Of a DNA stretch of 64,000 nucleotides, positions 1 to 12,400 are shown piece after piece. Each line of letters begins with the position of its first letter. Positions within the stretch are counted from its first letter, which is position 1. Position numbers and translations under genes: made by a program. Under the pieces are notes generated by a model that saw only the letters and a program-made list of their open reading frames with translations, was not told the origin of the DNA and searched no databases. This stretch comes from Theristus sp. LFF4_11 (taxonomy: Eukaryota > Nematoda > Chromadorea > Monhysterida > Xyalidae): positions 44,288 through 108,287 of the forward strand of contig JASANC010003551.1 in NCBI GenBank assembly GCA_030248135.1, given 5' to 3'.

Positions 1-338
1 AAACAGCTTCGGCAGTTCTGCCTGGTGTCCGTCGCACTGACGAGCCAGGGGGCACCGCGGTATGCGTCTACCTGGCGAAACCGCAAAAAACAGCGAACTT
101 CTTGTATTGTATACACTCGCAAAACACCGGGTCCCTTGTGGCTTTATTGCCCGGGATGGTTGATTTTGTGAGATTTTACTACCTAGGTTCGCTGATGTTT
201 TGCCCAGACTATAAGATCTGTCTGTGGTAAAACAGCTTCGGCAGTTCTGCCTGGTGTCCGTCGCACTGACGAGCCAGGGGGCACCGCGGTATGCGTCTAC
301 CTGGCGAAACCGCAAAAAACAGCGAACTTCTTGTATTA
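1..338 (-). repeat. Two units (second partial) of a 222/229-bp satellite, inverted
   Basis: The first 229 bases and the start of the next unit are the reverse complement of the unit arrayed at 25787-27845. These copies are 7 bp longer because of small insertions (three A's in the A-run near 90, a CTT near 103, one A near 164), so the unit is 229 bp here. The match stops near 338. The array probably continues to the left of the window. Confidence 0.9.
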
Positions 339-339
339 T

Positions 340-2123
340 CGTGTCTCATTTACAAGATCTTACATATATATTTTTCACACTTGTTTCTTAATAATTTTTC
401 ATGTTTGAAATCTTCACGCAAAAAACAAACAGCTTTTGAAAAGCTTTTCAAGTTTGACGATGAATGGACGTAGTGGATTAGGGCTATAAATGGACCAGGT
501 TAGCAAATGGCTAGAATGTCTACGGGTGTAACACAGTGCGTAGGTGCACAGACATCAGCAAAGGAATCGAACCGTGAAATATGCAGACGCAACCAGAGGT
601 ATTGATGCTGCCTAACGAAACAAAAATTAAAATAGCCTCTCCTTTTGTAGTTGTGTTCTCTTGCTAACGATCTTCTGTCATATGGTCAACATGTGGAAAT
701 GGACTTGTAAAATGCGGCCTCTTGATTACGAACTGTGTGTTTCCCTTTGACGGAACGCAATGATAATGTAGCTGGTAACGGAAAATCAAGTCCACTGAAG
801 GGTTTTGCTCATGCGCAGAAAAACAGGCAACGACGATTTTCCGGTTGCGTTGGCCGTAACGTCTTGATTGGAATAGACACCAACAGCGTTCATTTTCGGA
901 CGTGCTTTCTCATTTTCGAGTCTGAAGAAGTGACACTGAACATTGTGTGTGTGCGTGGCCCACCCAGGTAGTGGCGATGTCTTTTTGCTCAACAGGACAG
1001 CACTCGCTCTTGCCGAGCTTTCAGGTCTCGGTTTGGCAGTCGTTTCAGAGATTCAGTTATTTGGGCTCAGCTGGTTTTGTATCATTCTTTTGCAAGAAGG
1101 TTGAAGTAGAAGTTACTCAAATTTCACACAGTGTGACCGCAAAATTGCACACAAGCGTTCAACTCTTGCCTCGAAAAACTGATTTACAACGAAATATCGT
1201 GAAAATACATGTAGATTCCTTTTTCAAAAACCATTCTATTTCATAAAGCGTTACGTTCAAATGAATAGGTGGCGTTCAAAAAAATGAGCGATGGAAGAGT
1301 TTGTGCTTCAGCGCTTTGTGTCAACACAAAAACCTGATCAACCGTTCTTCCAGTTGCCCATTGTTCAAAGCGAACTACTCCAGTACAGCAGTGTACTTAA
1401 GTTGCAATCAGCTGCGAAAAAACCGAATGCTGAAATTATGCCAATGAACGGCAAAGTTATACCAAATTTGATTTCTGAAAAGTTATGCGGCAATGCCACT
1501 TATACATTCTCTACCAGGAATAACTTAATTTTGTGAATGCCGAGCTCATACAACTGAGATTCAGTGGTTGCCACTATGAAAAAGCACATAATGGCACTTT
1601 GGCAACTAAAGAGCAATACACGTATGCTCTGTGAAGCTCGTCCAAGAAGCTACAAACATTGAAATGCTTATAATAAAGTGTACTTGCAGCGTCAGTCAAA
1701 ATAAAAAAACTAAGAAAATCACGCAAGCGAAGTGCAGTTTACTCAACTTTGTGCGTCTCGGTAGACAGATTTTGCAACAAATGCACACGGTATCACGCAA
1801 TCCGCGATTTGTGACCGAAAGACTCACGAACGTCTGACGCATGCAACATATTGAAAATTAGCAAACAAGGCAACACATTATGAATAAAACATAAAGCCGG
1901 TGGTACACTCAAATTTGATTATTTCTGAAAAAAACAGAGGGAATACGAAGCAATCGTATTTCTATCTCTTAACGTCGTAAGATCACGGAATCCACTCTGT
2001 GGATCAACACTCACACTGATAATTCAGTTGTGGATTCTCAATAAATATATGTAATTTCATGAACAAACCTGTGATCACAGCTGTTCGCTACCACATGAAA
2101 CTTGTTTCGAAACATTCTAAATG
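340..2123. other. No gene recognised
   Basis: AT-rich spacer. Short open frames occur on both strands but none shows family motifs, sensible splice context or coding-like base composition. Confidence 0.6.
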
Positions 2124-2418
2124 TACAGGGTAATCAAAAGACGTCAATTTTTGATAAACGCTTCGATTTCGCGACTATGCATTAATGTCTGAAGCTGAAA
2201 TTTACATCGCTTATAGTCATTTGGTTCTCATTTGTTGTAAAAAAAATCAACAAAAAATGTGAAACAGAAGTACACACATGTAGTATTTTTGGCTAAAATT
2301 TTTACACAAGAAATGGGAATCACAACTGACTATAAGTGATGCAAATTTCAGCTTCAGACATTAATACAGTCGCAAAATCGAAGCGTTTTAAAAATTGACG
2401 TTATTTTATCACCCTGTA
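2124..2418. mobile_element. MITE-like element with ~95-bp inverted ends, TA-flanked
   Basis: Starts TACAGGGTAATCAAAAG and ends CACCCTGTA. About 95 bases at the left (to about 2220) are repeated in inverted orientation from about 2328 to 2418 with few mismatches, sharing for example the TTAATGTCTGAAGC segment. A TA dinucleotide at each end fits a Tc1/mariner-type target. There is no coding capacity, so it is a non-autonomous element. Confidence 0.75.
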
Positions 2419-3348
2419 TATGTAAGTGATTATTTAGCAACAAGCTCAGTTTACAAATGACATCGTGTCTAATATGCATGTGTCTAGTCTATACATTATT
2501 TTTTTAAGATGTGTTTTGTTTTGACTTGTCGAAAACAAAAAAACCGCACCAAAGCCAAAGCAATCCAACGCTTCTGTTTGTAAGTTTGGAAAAATTGCAA
2601 AATTTTGAACCTCGTGAAAACGTAAAATAGCTTCAATATAATCAAGAGCAATGAGGAAAGCAAGTTCAATCTCCTGGGACACCAAACAAACTTTTCCAGT
2701 AATAACATTGGCTGCGTCACACCTTATGAAAAAGTTGCATGCTTTTATTTCGACGCGTGTGGCCAATTTCCCTGTTATGGAGACCATATGCAGCTATTTT
2801 GAAGTTTTTTTATTCAAAAACAAACCATTGCGCAAATATAACTGACGCAAAAAACACATAGTTCAAAACGACTATATCCAGGGCCACAGTGCCAACTAAG
2901 ACAATACACGGGACAAGCTGCACATCCCAGGAAATAACTGGGTGTATACCACATATGCGGCGTATATGTAATGCCAACCGGCGCATTTTGGAACATGTAT
3001 TTAGCACACATCTCTCACGTGCAAACATTTTTTCGATTACTGATTGGCTATACGTTCGATTTGAACATGTTTATTGGTCATACAGTAGCGCCGTTAAACC
3101 CAGTCATTAACATCGGAATGATGTGTCATAAGTGTTTAACAATGGGAGCACATTGAGTTTGTTGCGGAAACATTGTGAACATTATTGTTTTGAAATTTCT
3201 ACGTACATAGTTTGACTATACATAATTCTGAAAATTATATATTCTCTCGTGAGTTGCGGCGAGACACGTTTAGTGTCATGCAGTGTTGCATGATAGTGAA
3301 TTTTTAGGTCCGCTTTTAGCAAATATCTAGATAATTATGGCGTTAAAA
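2419..3348. other. No gene recognised
   Basis: Spacer between two inverted-repeat elements. Overlapping open frames of 60-113 codons lie on both strands, which looks like chance. Confidence 0.5.
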
Positions 3349-3461
3349 TACAGGGTGAACCAAAAGCAGCGACTAATAGAAATTTCAGCTCAAATGGCTG
3401 CAAATATTTTCACGAAACTGCGGCGCTTCTAAAGTTGTAAGTAGTTATTTTTAACCCTGTA
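3349..3461. mobile_element. Small TA-flanked element with TACAGGGT ends
   Basis: A 113-bp segment begins TACAGGGTGAACCAAAAG and ends AACCCTGTA. Only about 8-10 terminal bases are inverted repeats. The end motif is shared with the elements at 2124 and 32265, so it is probably a short relic of the same superfamily. Confidence 0.45.
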
Positions 3462-6442
3462 TATGCATACATCATTGCGCATAGGCTGGTTTATGCAGTT
3501 CCGGTTGGGGGTTTGTTCCCACACAAACGCCCCGGATGATCTGAAGCATGCAGTATTTTTTCATCTGTTCAATGAACATCGCAAAAAGCAGAATAACGAA
3601 TGACAAAAATGTAACAAAACGAAGCTAATTACTAATTTGCACGTTCTCTGGAACCAAATAAGGGAGACGAACAGCGACATACAAGCCGGAGTTGGGTTGG
3701 AGGATACGCCCGTGCCATTGGCAACACAAACAATATTAGCTGAGACCGAATCTGACGCCAGACACAGCACGGCAACTGTACGGCATCTCCTCTATGCTTG
3801 GTCGCGACTCGACACGGGGTTACTTCTGTGGTCATCATCGAGGCTTTTTGTAAAACGAACAAAAAAATCAAAGCAATGGAATTAAAGACTGCTACAGATT
3901 GAGCCATGATGGTCAGAATGCGGAATGCGCACATGTGGAATGTGCCGTGCACCCTGCATGCTGTTCTCGACATTTCATATTTTGTCTGGTGGAAATTGAG
4001 GATGTATTTGTTAATAATCAACATAAGCTTCTTTTATGTGAGTGCGCGGCTTCCACTTTTTTTAGCATGTTATACATGTATGTACTGTATGTATGTGTAC
4101 CAGAGAGGCACACCGGACAAGGTAGCACTAGGCACGTGAGCATCCCAGACAACGTTCATTTGCATATGGGCATATCGCAAAAACGCGAGAAATTTGATTT
4201 TCAGTCAAAATTGACGATCATTTTGGTGGCGTAAGGTGCACATGCTCGTAAAAATTATTCAAATTTTTTTCACCGGCCCTCCCCCACACCGGCACGCCAG
4301 GCCAAACGACGTTGAATCAAAAATGAGATACGACGGACACAAACGTTTATTGGTTGTATTGGAATAAATGATGCATTCAGTCAACTATATTCTTAAATAA
4401 AAGTTTCAGACTCAATACACAAATGTAACAGTGTGCACAAAAAGTTTTGCGTTATGGTTTCGCAGTTTGAAAAAAATAGATCGCTGAAGTTATGTGCGTA
4501 CATGTATGTGTAAAATAATTTACTAGATTCCTGCAAGCATTTTTGTAACCAGTTAAAAATAAAAAAGTTAAAAATCATTGCTAATCATTACTCGAGCGAG
4601 CTCTGAAGAACTTCAGAACTTTATGGAACGGTTCAGCACACAGAAACTTTTCAATGGGAAATGACGCAGGCAAAGTTTCGTTCTTGACCACCATGCACGT
4701 GGTAAACAAAAAAAACAAATGTTGCCTGAGCGATACGGTCTTACGCAAGAAAGCCGCCCAAAGTTTGAGGCAAATATTCAGCCAGCAAAAAACGACCCAA
4801 AATCATTTAGGAAAACAGCCGCTCCATATGACCGTCGGAGACAAAAAAGGGAAGCCACTTTTTCCCGCGTTTCTGTAGCATCTGAAAACATATGCGTTGA
4901 ATTAGGTTTTTTAGTTTTAACGGCGTGTATTGCCAGTTTGACCATACAGAATAATTTCTCCTTTCAGCTGCCGCGCGACGGAACTAAAAGTTTGAGTGGC
5001 CGCCAGGCCCCCGATGTCAGTTAGTTATGCCTGATTGCGTATCATTGTGACTTCAGGGACGCGTATGATGCCTGAATGGGGCACCACTGCCCAGGTGGTC
5101 CTGGCCGTGCACAGCCCACATTCCACAAATCGCAACTAAGTAGGTCAACTGAACTGTTTTGCCGCATTGTAAGACACCACTGATGTTGCGCACGCGACAC
5201 ACAGTATCTTTTGGTTTCAACTTTTCAAACGCTCTGAAAACACACATACACACACGCACACACACAGCTGGTACACGGTGCTTAATTGCGGTTATTCGCG
5301 AAGCGTAGTGTATCATCGGTTTTGCTGCTTTGCTGCAGTTTACCACTGCAGAATGCTAAAAAATATTAGACAACAATTTTTCAGTGTCAACTGATTAACT
5401 GAACTTGGTTCGGCCATAAAAAACAATACGGATAACATTTTTGTGCGTTTTTGTGCGTCCAGCAAATAAAGAAATTGTCCACCTATAATAAAGAAACTGC
5501 TGCAAGATTGTGTGTTTGGAACCCAAGATCTTTGTTGTTTTTTCATGTGTATATTGCATGTTAAAATATTACTTTAAAACGTGAAAACCGGGAACGTATA
5601 ATCGATTTCACTTGATGTCAAATGAAAAATCAACCAGAATAATACTTTACTCGGGCACACGACGGGGGTCCGTTTGCCAGCTGTCTAGTTTTTTTTAAAT
5701 AAACCATGACAAAAACTTTTTTTTGAAACCGTCAGCCATCTTAACAGTTTCGTAAAAGAGACAGTGAATGGTTTTGAAAGTGTGATTTTTTCCGCATATC
5801 GACATGTCTATGCCGACATGCATACCGCTTGAAGGGTGAACAAGTTTCTGGCGTGCTGAAAAACGTTTTTTCTGCGTGTTTTTCTGAGACATTTAGTCGC
5901 TGATCTAAAACACTGATGGAAACACTAAAAACATGATAAACAAATTGTACAGTTGGCACCTTTATAGACATGCCCATTGATAAATGTCCATGTATGTACA
6001 GAGCGCAGTTTTACGCAAATTTCTTCTGTAACTGCAGAAAATTTAGCTCAAATCAATTTCGTCTTGTCAACTCAACACACGTTTCCTGGTATGATTGACT
6101 CCACCAATTTATTTCAAATGCAAGATTATATAGCTAAACCAGGGTGGTAGACTTTGAAAACTCTCAAATGCAGGATTTCTGGCATCAACCAGTTACCGTT
6201 GTGTGTGGCGGACAAAGGAGAAACTAAAAGATCTCTAAAAAATGAAAAAAATCTTTCTTTTCGTCCGCGTTATCTCGCTCATGCTCATGCTTAGCGAGTA
6301 AGCGCGCGCGCCGGCACCAACCACATTGGAAGCCAGCCAAGGTCCGGTGAATTGCACTGGACATGACGTAGTAGATCGTGCCAACCGCGGCACCAACATT
6401 GCACACATCGCGCGCGTTCTGTGCGACCACTGACCGGCAAGC
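3462..6442. other. No gene recognised; upstream region of the SOD-like gene
   Basis: AT-rich with a short (CA)n-type tract near 5240-5265. Open frames at 3632-4024 (-), 4719-5024 (+) and 5053-5346 (-) show no recognisable domain or splice context. From about 6290 the sequence becomes GC-rich on approach to the first exon of the SOD-like gene. Confidence 0.5.
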
Positions 6443-9400
6443 ATGCATCTCGGCGAGTTGCTCTCAACGGCCGTCCTTCTGTTTTGCCTGTCCTCCGACT
6501 CGCCCGCCGATGGCGCACGTCGACGCAAGGCCAGCTCGACCAGCCGGGCGCAGGGTCGCAAGCGCCGTGTGCACGCCGAGCTGACCGTGGTGACGCGCTA
6601 CTCGTGCGGCTTCCGACGCGAGGACTGGCCGAGTTTCCAGCAGAACACCGCCGCGCCCACGCCGCCGTTGCGTCAGTGTGATTGTTTTTCTTTTGTCAGT
6701 TTTGGGCGAATTTCGGTGAAACACCAGGGTACTGAATAACGGAGCTGCAAAATCTCTGGTAACTAAATGCCGTTCATTATGTTGTCCGTCCGTACAACAC
6801 TTGCAGTATGGCCTATTTTTTTAAACGTGTCCCACTGAAATGACGTCATGTGCCACAAAACATGCGCTTGTCGTTCACAGCAAACCAGACTATCCGTTTA
6901 GCCCATTTCTTCCCGTAAACAAATGGTGAATGTCGAATCAGTCACACCAAACTGAAATTTTAGTGCCTGTACTTTGACAAACGGGCGTTTTTAAATAAAA
7001 TGACGTCACGTTAGTCCGGACACGTTTGAATAAATCCACAATAGTAGTTTCACTTCGCCAATCAAATGATAATTTAATAGTAGCTCAACTAAAGTCCGCT
7101 TTTTTTGTCCATGTAGTAAAACCAACGATGTGAAAGCAAAAGCAATTATGTTCCCCCTTCAGTCCGACCTTCGGTCTACACTTATTTGTTTACTCGATAC
7201 TTCCAGAAGCGGTCGCCCAGTTGCAGAGCCCGAGCGCCCACCTGCGTAACAACGGAAGCACAACAGGGGCGGGACTGTCGATTCGTGGGCGTATCGTGTT
7301 CAGTCAGTATCACTACGGTGGACCGACTGAAGTGAACATCACTGCCTGGTCAATGATACCCGGTCGCATAACAGGTCTGTTTATCGTTCGTTGTAAGAGC
7401 TCTCTCTAACATGCTTAAAGAGTCGTCTCTTTCTCTTATACGATGCAAGAGCCGTCTCTTATACGATACAAGCCGTCTCTTATACGATGCAAGAGCCGTT
7501 TCTTATACGATGCAAGAGCCGTTTCTTATACGATGCAAGAGCCGTTTCTTATACGATACAAGCCGTCTCTTATACGATGCAAGAGCCGTTACTTATACGA
7601 TGCAAGAGCCGTTTCTTATACGATACAAGCCGTCTCTTATACGATGCAAGAGCCGTTTCTTATACGATGCAAGAGCCGTTTCTTATACGATGCAAGAGCC
7701 GTTTCTTATACGATGCAAGAGCCGTTTCTTATACGATACAAGCCGTCTCTTATACGATGCAAGAGCCGTTACTTATACGATGCAAGAGCCGTTTCTTATA
7801 CGATACAAGCCGTCTCTTATACGATGCAAGAGCCGTTTCTTATACGATGCAAGAGCCGTTACTTATACGATGCAAGAGCCGTTTCTTATACGATACAAGC
7901 CGTCTCTTATCATGCGGATGCGCGAGCGAGCGCCAGCGAGCGGACAGCGCATCACGCATAATATGAGCCGTTATCCCCTCGCGCGCTTTTTTCAAATTTG
8001 CTCGCTGCGTCCAGCGAGCATAGTATAAGCCACAAACTTACCATAAGTGCACACGAAACGAACACCCAAAGTTGTGCTTGGAGCTTTTATCCGACTACTT
8101 TTCATACGCTGTAGACACGAAAAACCTATTCTGAAAACAGTGTTACTTCTTTCCCTTTGTATTTTTTTTTTCAGCTATGTAATCAACATGTGTTCGCCCT
8201 TTAAATTTTTGCCTGCGACACTTTCACAGTCGAACAAAAATGTTCCCTGGGGTAATTCCATCCGGAGATTTTGAAAATCGGGTTAATTTTTTACCCAGAC
8301 CTTGTTTTTGGGTAAAAAATTGGGCATTTTTAATTGTTTGGAGGGTTTTCACCTGGTTTTAAGTGTTCGCCCTTTCAATTTTTAGCTGGGACACTTTCAC
8401 AGTTGAACAAAAATGTTTCCTAGGGTAATTTCATCCGTATTTTCTGAAAATTTAGTTTATTTTTTTGCCCGGGCACTTTTTTGAGTTAAAATTGTGCATT
8501 TTTGAAAGTTCGTAGCATTTTGACTGAGTATCAGTTTTCAAACTCTAGATGCTGAATCGTGACGATTTCCGGCGAATCGGCCGTGGAAATCGGCGAAATC
8601 GGTCCAGAAATGAAAAACAAGAAAACTATGTTTTCCAGTGTAATTCAATGCGCTGATCACGGATTTTGGGTTAGTTTTCTTATGTGAGCAACTCTAGATA
8701 CCGAATCGTGACGATTTCGGGCGAATCGGCCGTCGAAATTGGCGAAATCGGTCCAGAAACGAAAAACAAGAAAAGGGTGTTTTCCATGGTAATTCAATGC
8801 GCTGATCACGGATTTTTGATTAGTTTTCTTATGTGAGCAACTCTAGATACTGAATCGTGACGATTTCGGGCGAATCGGTCGTGGAAATTGGCGAAATCAG
8901 TCCGGATACGAAAAACGAGAAAAAGATGTTTTCCAGGGTAATTCAATGCGGTGATCACGGATTTTGGTTAGTTTTCTTACGTGAGCTACTCTAGATGCTG
9001 AACCGTGACGATTTCGGGCGAATCGGCCGTGGAAATTGGCGAAATCGGTCCAGAAACGAAAAACAAGAAAAAATGTTTTCCAGGGTAATTCAATGCGCTG
9101 ATCACGGATATTGGGTTAGTTTTCTTACGTGAGCAACTCTAGATGCTGAATCGTGACGATTTCGGGCGAATCGGCCGTGGAAATTGGCAAAATCGGTCCA
9201 GAAACGAAAAACAAGAAAAGGGTGTTTTCCATGGTAATTCAATGCGCTGATCACGGATTTTTGATTAGTTTTCTTATGTGAGCAACTCTAGATACTGAAT
9301 CGTGACGATTTCGGGCGAATCGGTCGTGGAAATTGGCGAAATCAGTCCGGATACGAAAAACGAGAAAAAGATGTTTTCCAGGGTAATTCAATGCGGTGAT

Positions 9401-12400
9401 CACGGATTTTGGTTAGTTTTCTTACGTGAGCTACTCTAGATGCTGAACCGTGACGATTTCGGGCGAATCGGCCGTGGAAATTGGCGAAATCGGTCCAGAA
9501 ACGAAAAATAAGAAAAGGGTGTTTTCCATGGTAATTCAATGCGCTGATCACGGATTTTTGATTAGTTTTCTTATGTGAGCAACTCTAGATACTGAATCGT
9601 GACGATTTCGGGCGAATCGGTCGTGGAAATTGGCGAAATCAGTCCGGATACGAAAAACGAGAAAAAGATGTTTTCCAGGGTAATTCAATGCGGTGATCAC
9701 GGATTTTGGTTAGTTTTCTTACGTGAGCTACTCTAGATGCTGAACCGTGACGATTTCGGGCGAATCGGCCGTGGAAATTGGCGAAATCGGTCCAGAAACG
9801 AAAAATAAGAAAAGGGTGTTTTCCAGGGTAATTCAATGCGCTGATCACGGATTTTGTGTTAGTTTTTTCAAGTGAGCAACTCTAGTTACAGAATCGTGAC
9901 GATTTGGGGCGAATCGGCAGTGGAATTTAGTGAAACCGGTCCAGAAATGAAAAACAAGAAATCGGTGTTTTCCATGGTAATTCTTTGCGCCGATCACGGC
10001 TTTTGGGTCAGTTTTCCTATGTGAGCAATTCTAGGTACTGAATCGTGACGATTTTGGGCGAATCGGCCGTAAAAATAGCATAGACGAAATTGGCCTAAAA
10101 ACGAAAAATGAAAAACCTGAGTTGTCCGGGGTTTAGAAGAATGTGTGACCAACGTATTGTGATTTTGGTCCGACCTTTGGGGCTTATGTAAAAGTCAGAA
10201 TATTATCTAAAAATGCGGGAGACGCATATAAAAGGAGGAATATGGCCTTGTGTAAGCAGTGAAAGACTTGGCTCGACAACGCTTTTCAAGTCTCTGATGT
10301 GGTACACACGGATACAAGTACATAAGAGTCATATTTTTGCGCCGTTTATTTTTTATTTCGGTTGCAAGTGGCAACCCTCGTACATTGTAGACAAATGAAA
10401 CTTTCACATTTGCTTTTTTCTAGCATTTAGCGACCTCTAAAACCACTAAAATAACGATCAGACTTTAGATCGCTGACACTGGTTTGCACAAAGTGTATCG
10501 CAGAGGCATTGGGAACGCAAGGTCTCCTTCTGTGGCAAAGGCAATGACTCACCGGTTTATCCTGTCACAACAGTTTGGTAAAAAGGGTGAAAATCAACGG
10601 AAGACAACACTTTTTGCACTGGTGCTGCTGTATGCACAGCGGTGCGTACGTCAGCAACAACGATAAAGCTACATGCAGCAATGTTTTGCAATCTCTGATG
10701 TTTTGAATGAAAGAAAAAGAAGTTCAGAAACCAAATTGTATGCCAAATTTGACGCGTTTTTTTAAACTAATGGATTATCCGTGTTATTCTGTTCATTCTT
10801 TCTCCCTTGCACACATGATTGGAAATTATGTTGGCAATTTTGAAAAAGACAACTCCTAGTCAGCGACTAATCCCGCCTTGATGGACTGCCTCATTTATTC
10901 GGCCATGCTGTACAGAATTTCGCACATGATGTGATTTTAGACTAAACTGAAGAGGACAATTGAAAAATATCTAGATAACTTCAAAGTTTTTACGCTTTTC
11001 AGCAAGCTTTTAAACAACAAACGCGGCGCAAAAATATGACTCTTATGTACTTGTATCCGTGTGTACCACATCAGAGACTTGAAAAGCGTTGTCGAGCCAA
11101 GTCTTTCACTGCTTACACAAGGCCATATTCCTCCTTTTATATGCGTCTCCCGCATTTTTAGATAATACGATGCAAGAGCCGTTTCTTATACGATGCAAGA
11201 GCCGTTTCTTATACGATGCAAGAGCCGTTTCTTATACGATGCAAGAGCCGTTACTTATACGATGCAAGAGCCGTTTTTTATACGATGCAAGAGTCGTTTC
11301 TTATACGATGCAAGAGTCGTTTCTTATACGATGCAAGAGCCGTCTTTTATACGATGCAAGAGCCGTCTCTTATACGATGCAAGAGTTGTCTCTTCACTCA
11401 TTCTTGATGAGTGTCGCGCAGGCCTGTACCTGACGACGTACGGTCGTACGGGCGCCAGTTGTCGCACAGCCGGACGCCATTGGAATCCGTACAACGGCAC
11501 GCACGCCGCCTACAACAGCTGCTACAAGCACGCCGGCGACTACTCACACCTGGAGCCGAACAACAACGGCTCCGTGATCTACGATTTGTACGAGGTGAAA
11601 ACGCAGCTGCTTGGGCGGTCGTCGATCATCGGGCGCTCCGTGGTGCTCACGGTCGCCGAGGACGAAAAGGACGGCGGCATTGGTGGGTTCATTGGGTATG
11701 TCCTTGCACGGCCGTGTCTGTGTCTGAAGTTACTGCAACAGAGGGAACTGCCCGCAAACTACACTAGTTTACTAGTTTACTTTACTTGTTGTCGGACTTA
11801 CCAGTTTCTTTTTTTCCAATTCTTCCAAATTCGCCAGGCCCGCGCTACGCGTGCGGCACAATCGGCTGGGCCTCCAACACTCAGCGCTCGCGTGTCGTCG
11901 TCTACCAACTGCACCACCAGGCCTGGTTCGACACCACCGACGCCGGCTCCGTGTTGACGTTCATGGCCGCGGCGTCCGCGTTGTTCCTCGCGTGTCTGAT
12001 CAGCAACTATTACGGCCACTACACAACAACAATACTGACGAGCACAAGTTGGTGCTGGAAGAATGGGGCTCTCGCGAACAATTGTAATTGTACTGCCAAA
12101 TTTTCCAGTGTTTTTTTGGATGCTTCGGGTTCGTGCGTCGCTCGCCGGATATACACTTTTTTGTGATCAGCTCTCCCCACCGGCTTCAGTGCACCCGATT
12201 CCGAACGTGGCAAACTGCGGTAAATTGGTGTGCAGGTGTAAGTGAACGGCTGAGCGTCCCGTGGACCGCAACTCCGTTTGTCACGAGAGAGGGACAAGCC
12301 CCGCCATTTTGAGCGAACTCGGTTTGCTGACATACCCAATGGCGGTTAAGTAATATTATTGTGGATTTATTCAAACGTGTCCGAACTAAAATGACGTCAT

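Larger units (their letters stand above)
7912..11165 (+). mobile_element. Composite non-autonomous repeat element, copy A
   Basis: Inserted inside the minisatellite: the array stops at CTTAT and resumes at ACGATGC on the other side. The left end is CATGCGGATGCGCGAGCGAG, the right end CGCATTTTTAGATAAT. Order: GC-rich end; two similar blocks of about 190 bp containing TGTTCGCCCTTT; about 11 tandem units of 148 bp (8544-10130); then a terminal module (10199-11165) with 140-bp inverted repeats. No transposase or replicase frame is present. Two further copies are at 49468-52304 (-) and 60314 to the window end (+). An AT dinucleotide at the junction is the only possible target duplication. Confidence 0.85.

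Noticed and set aside
541..620. tRNA-like B box (GGTTCGATTCC on the minus strand)
   Set aside because: Flanking bases do not form a T stem, and no A box or acceptor stem is present at the right distance.
7434..7911. CRISPR-like array
   Set aside because: Head-to-tail units have no unique spacers, and the sequence is eukaryotic.
7443..8028. Long open frames (159-205 codons) across the 23-bp minisatellite
   Set aside because: They come from a repeat whose mix of 23- and 20-bp units keeps frames open by chance; the region is an intron of the SOD-like gene.
9342..9848. 69-codon frames repeated in the 148-bp array
   Set aside because: Identical frames recur in successive satellite units and in copy C; they track the repeat, not a gene.
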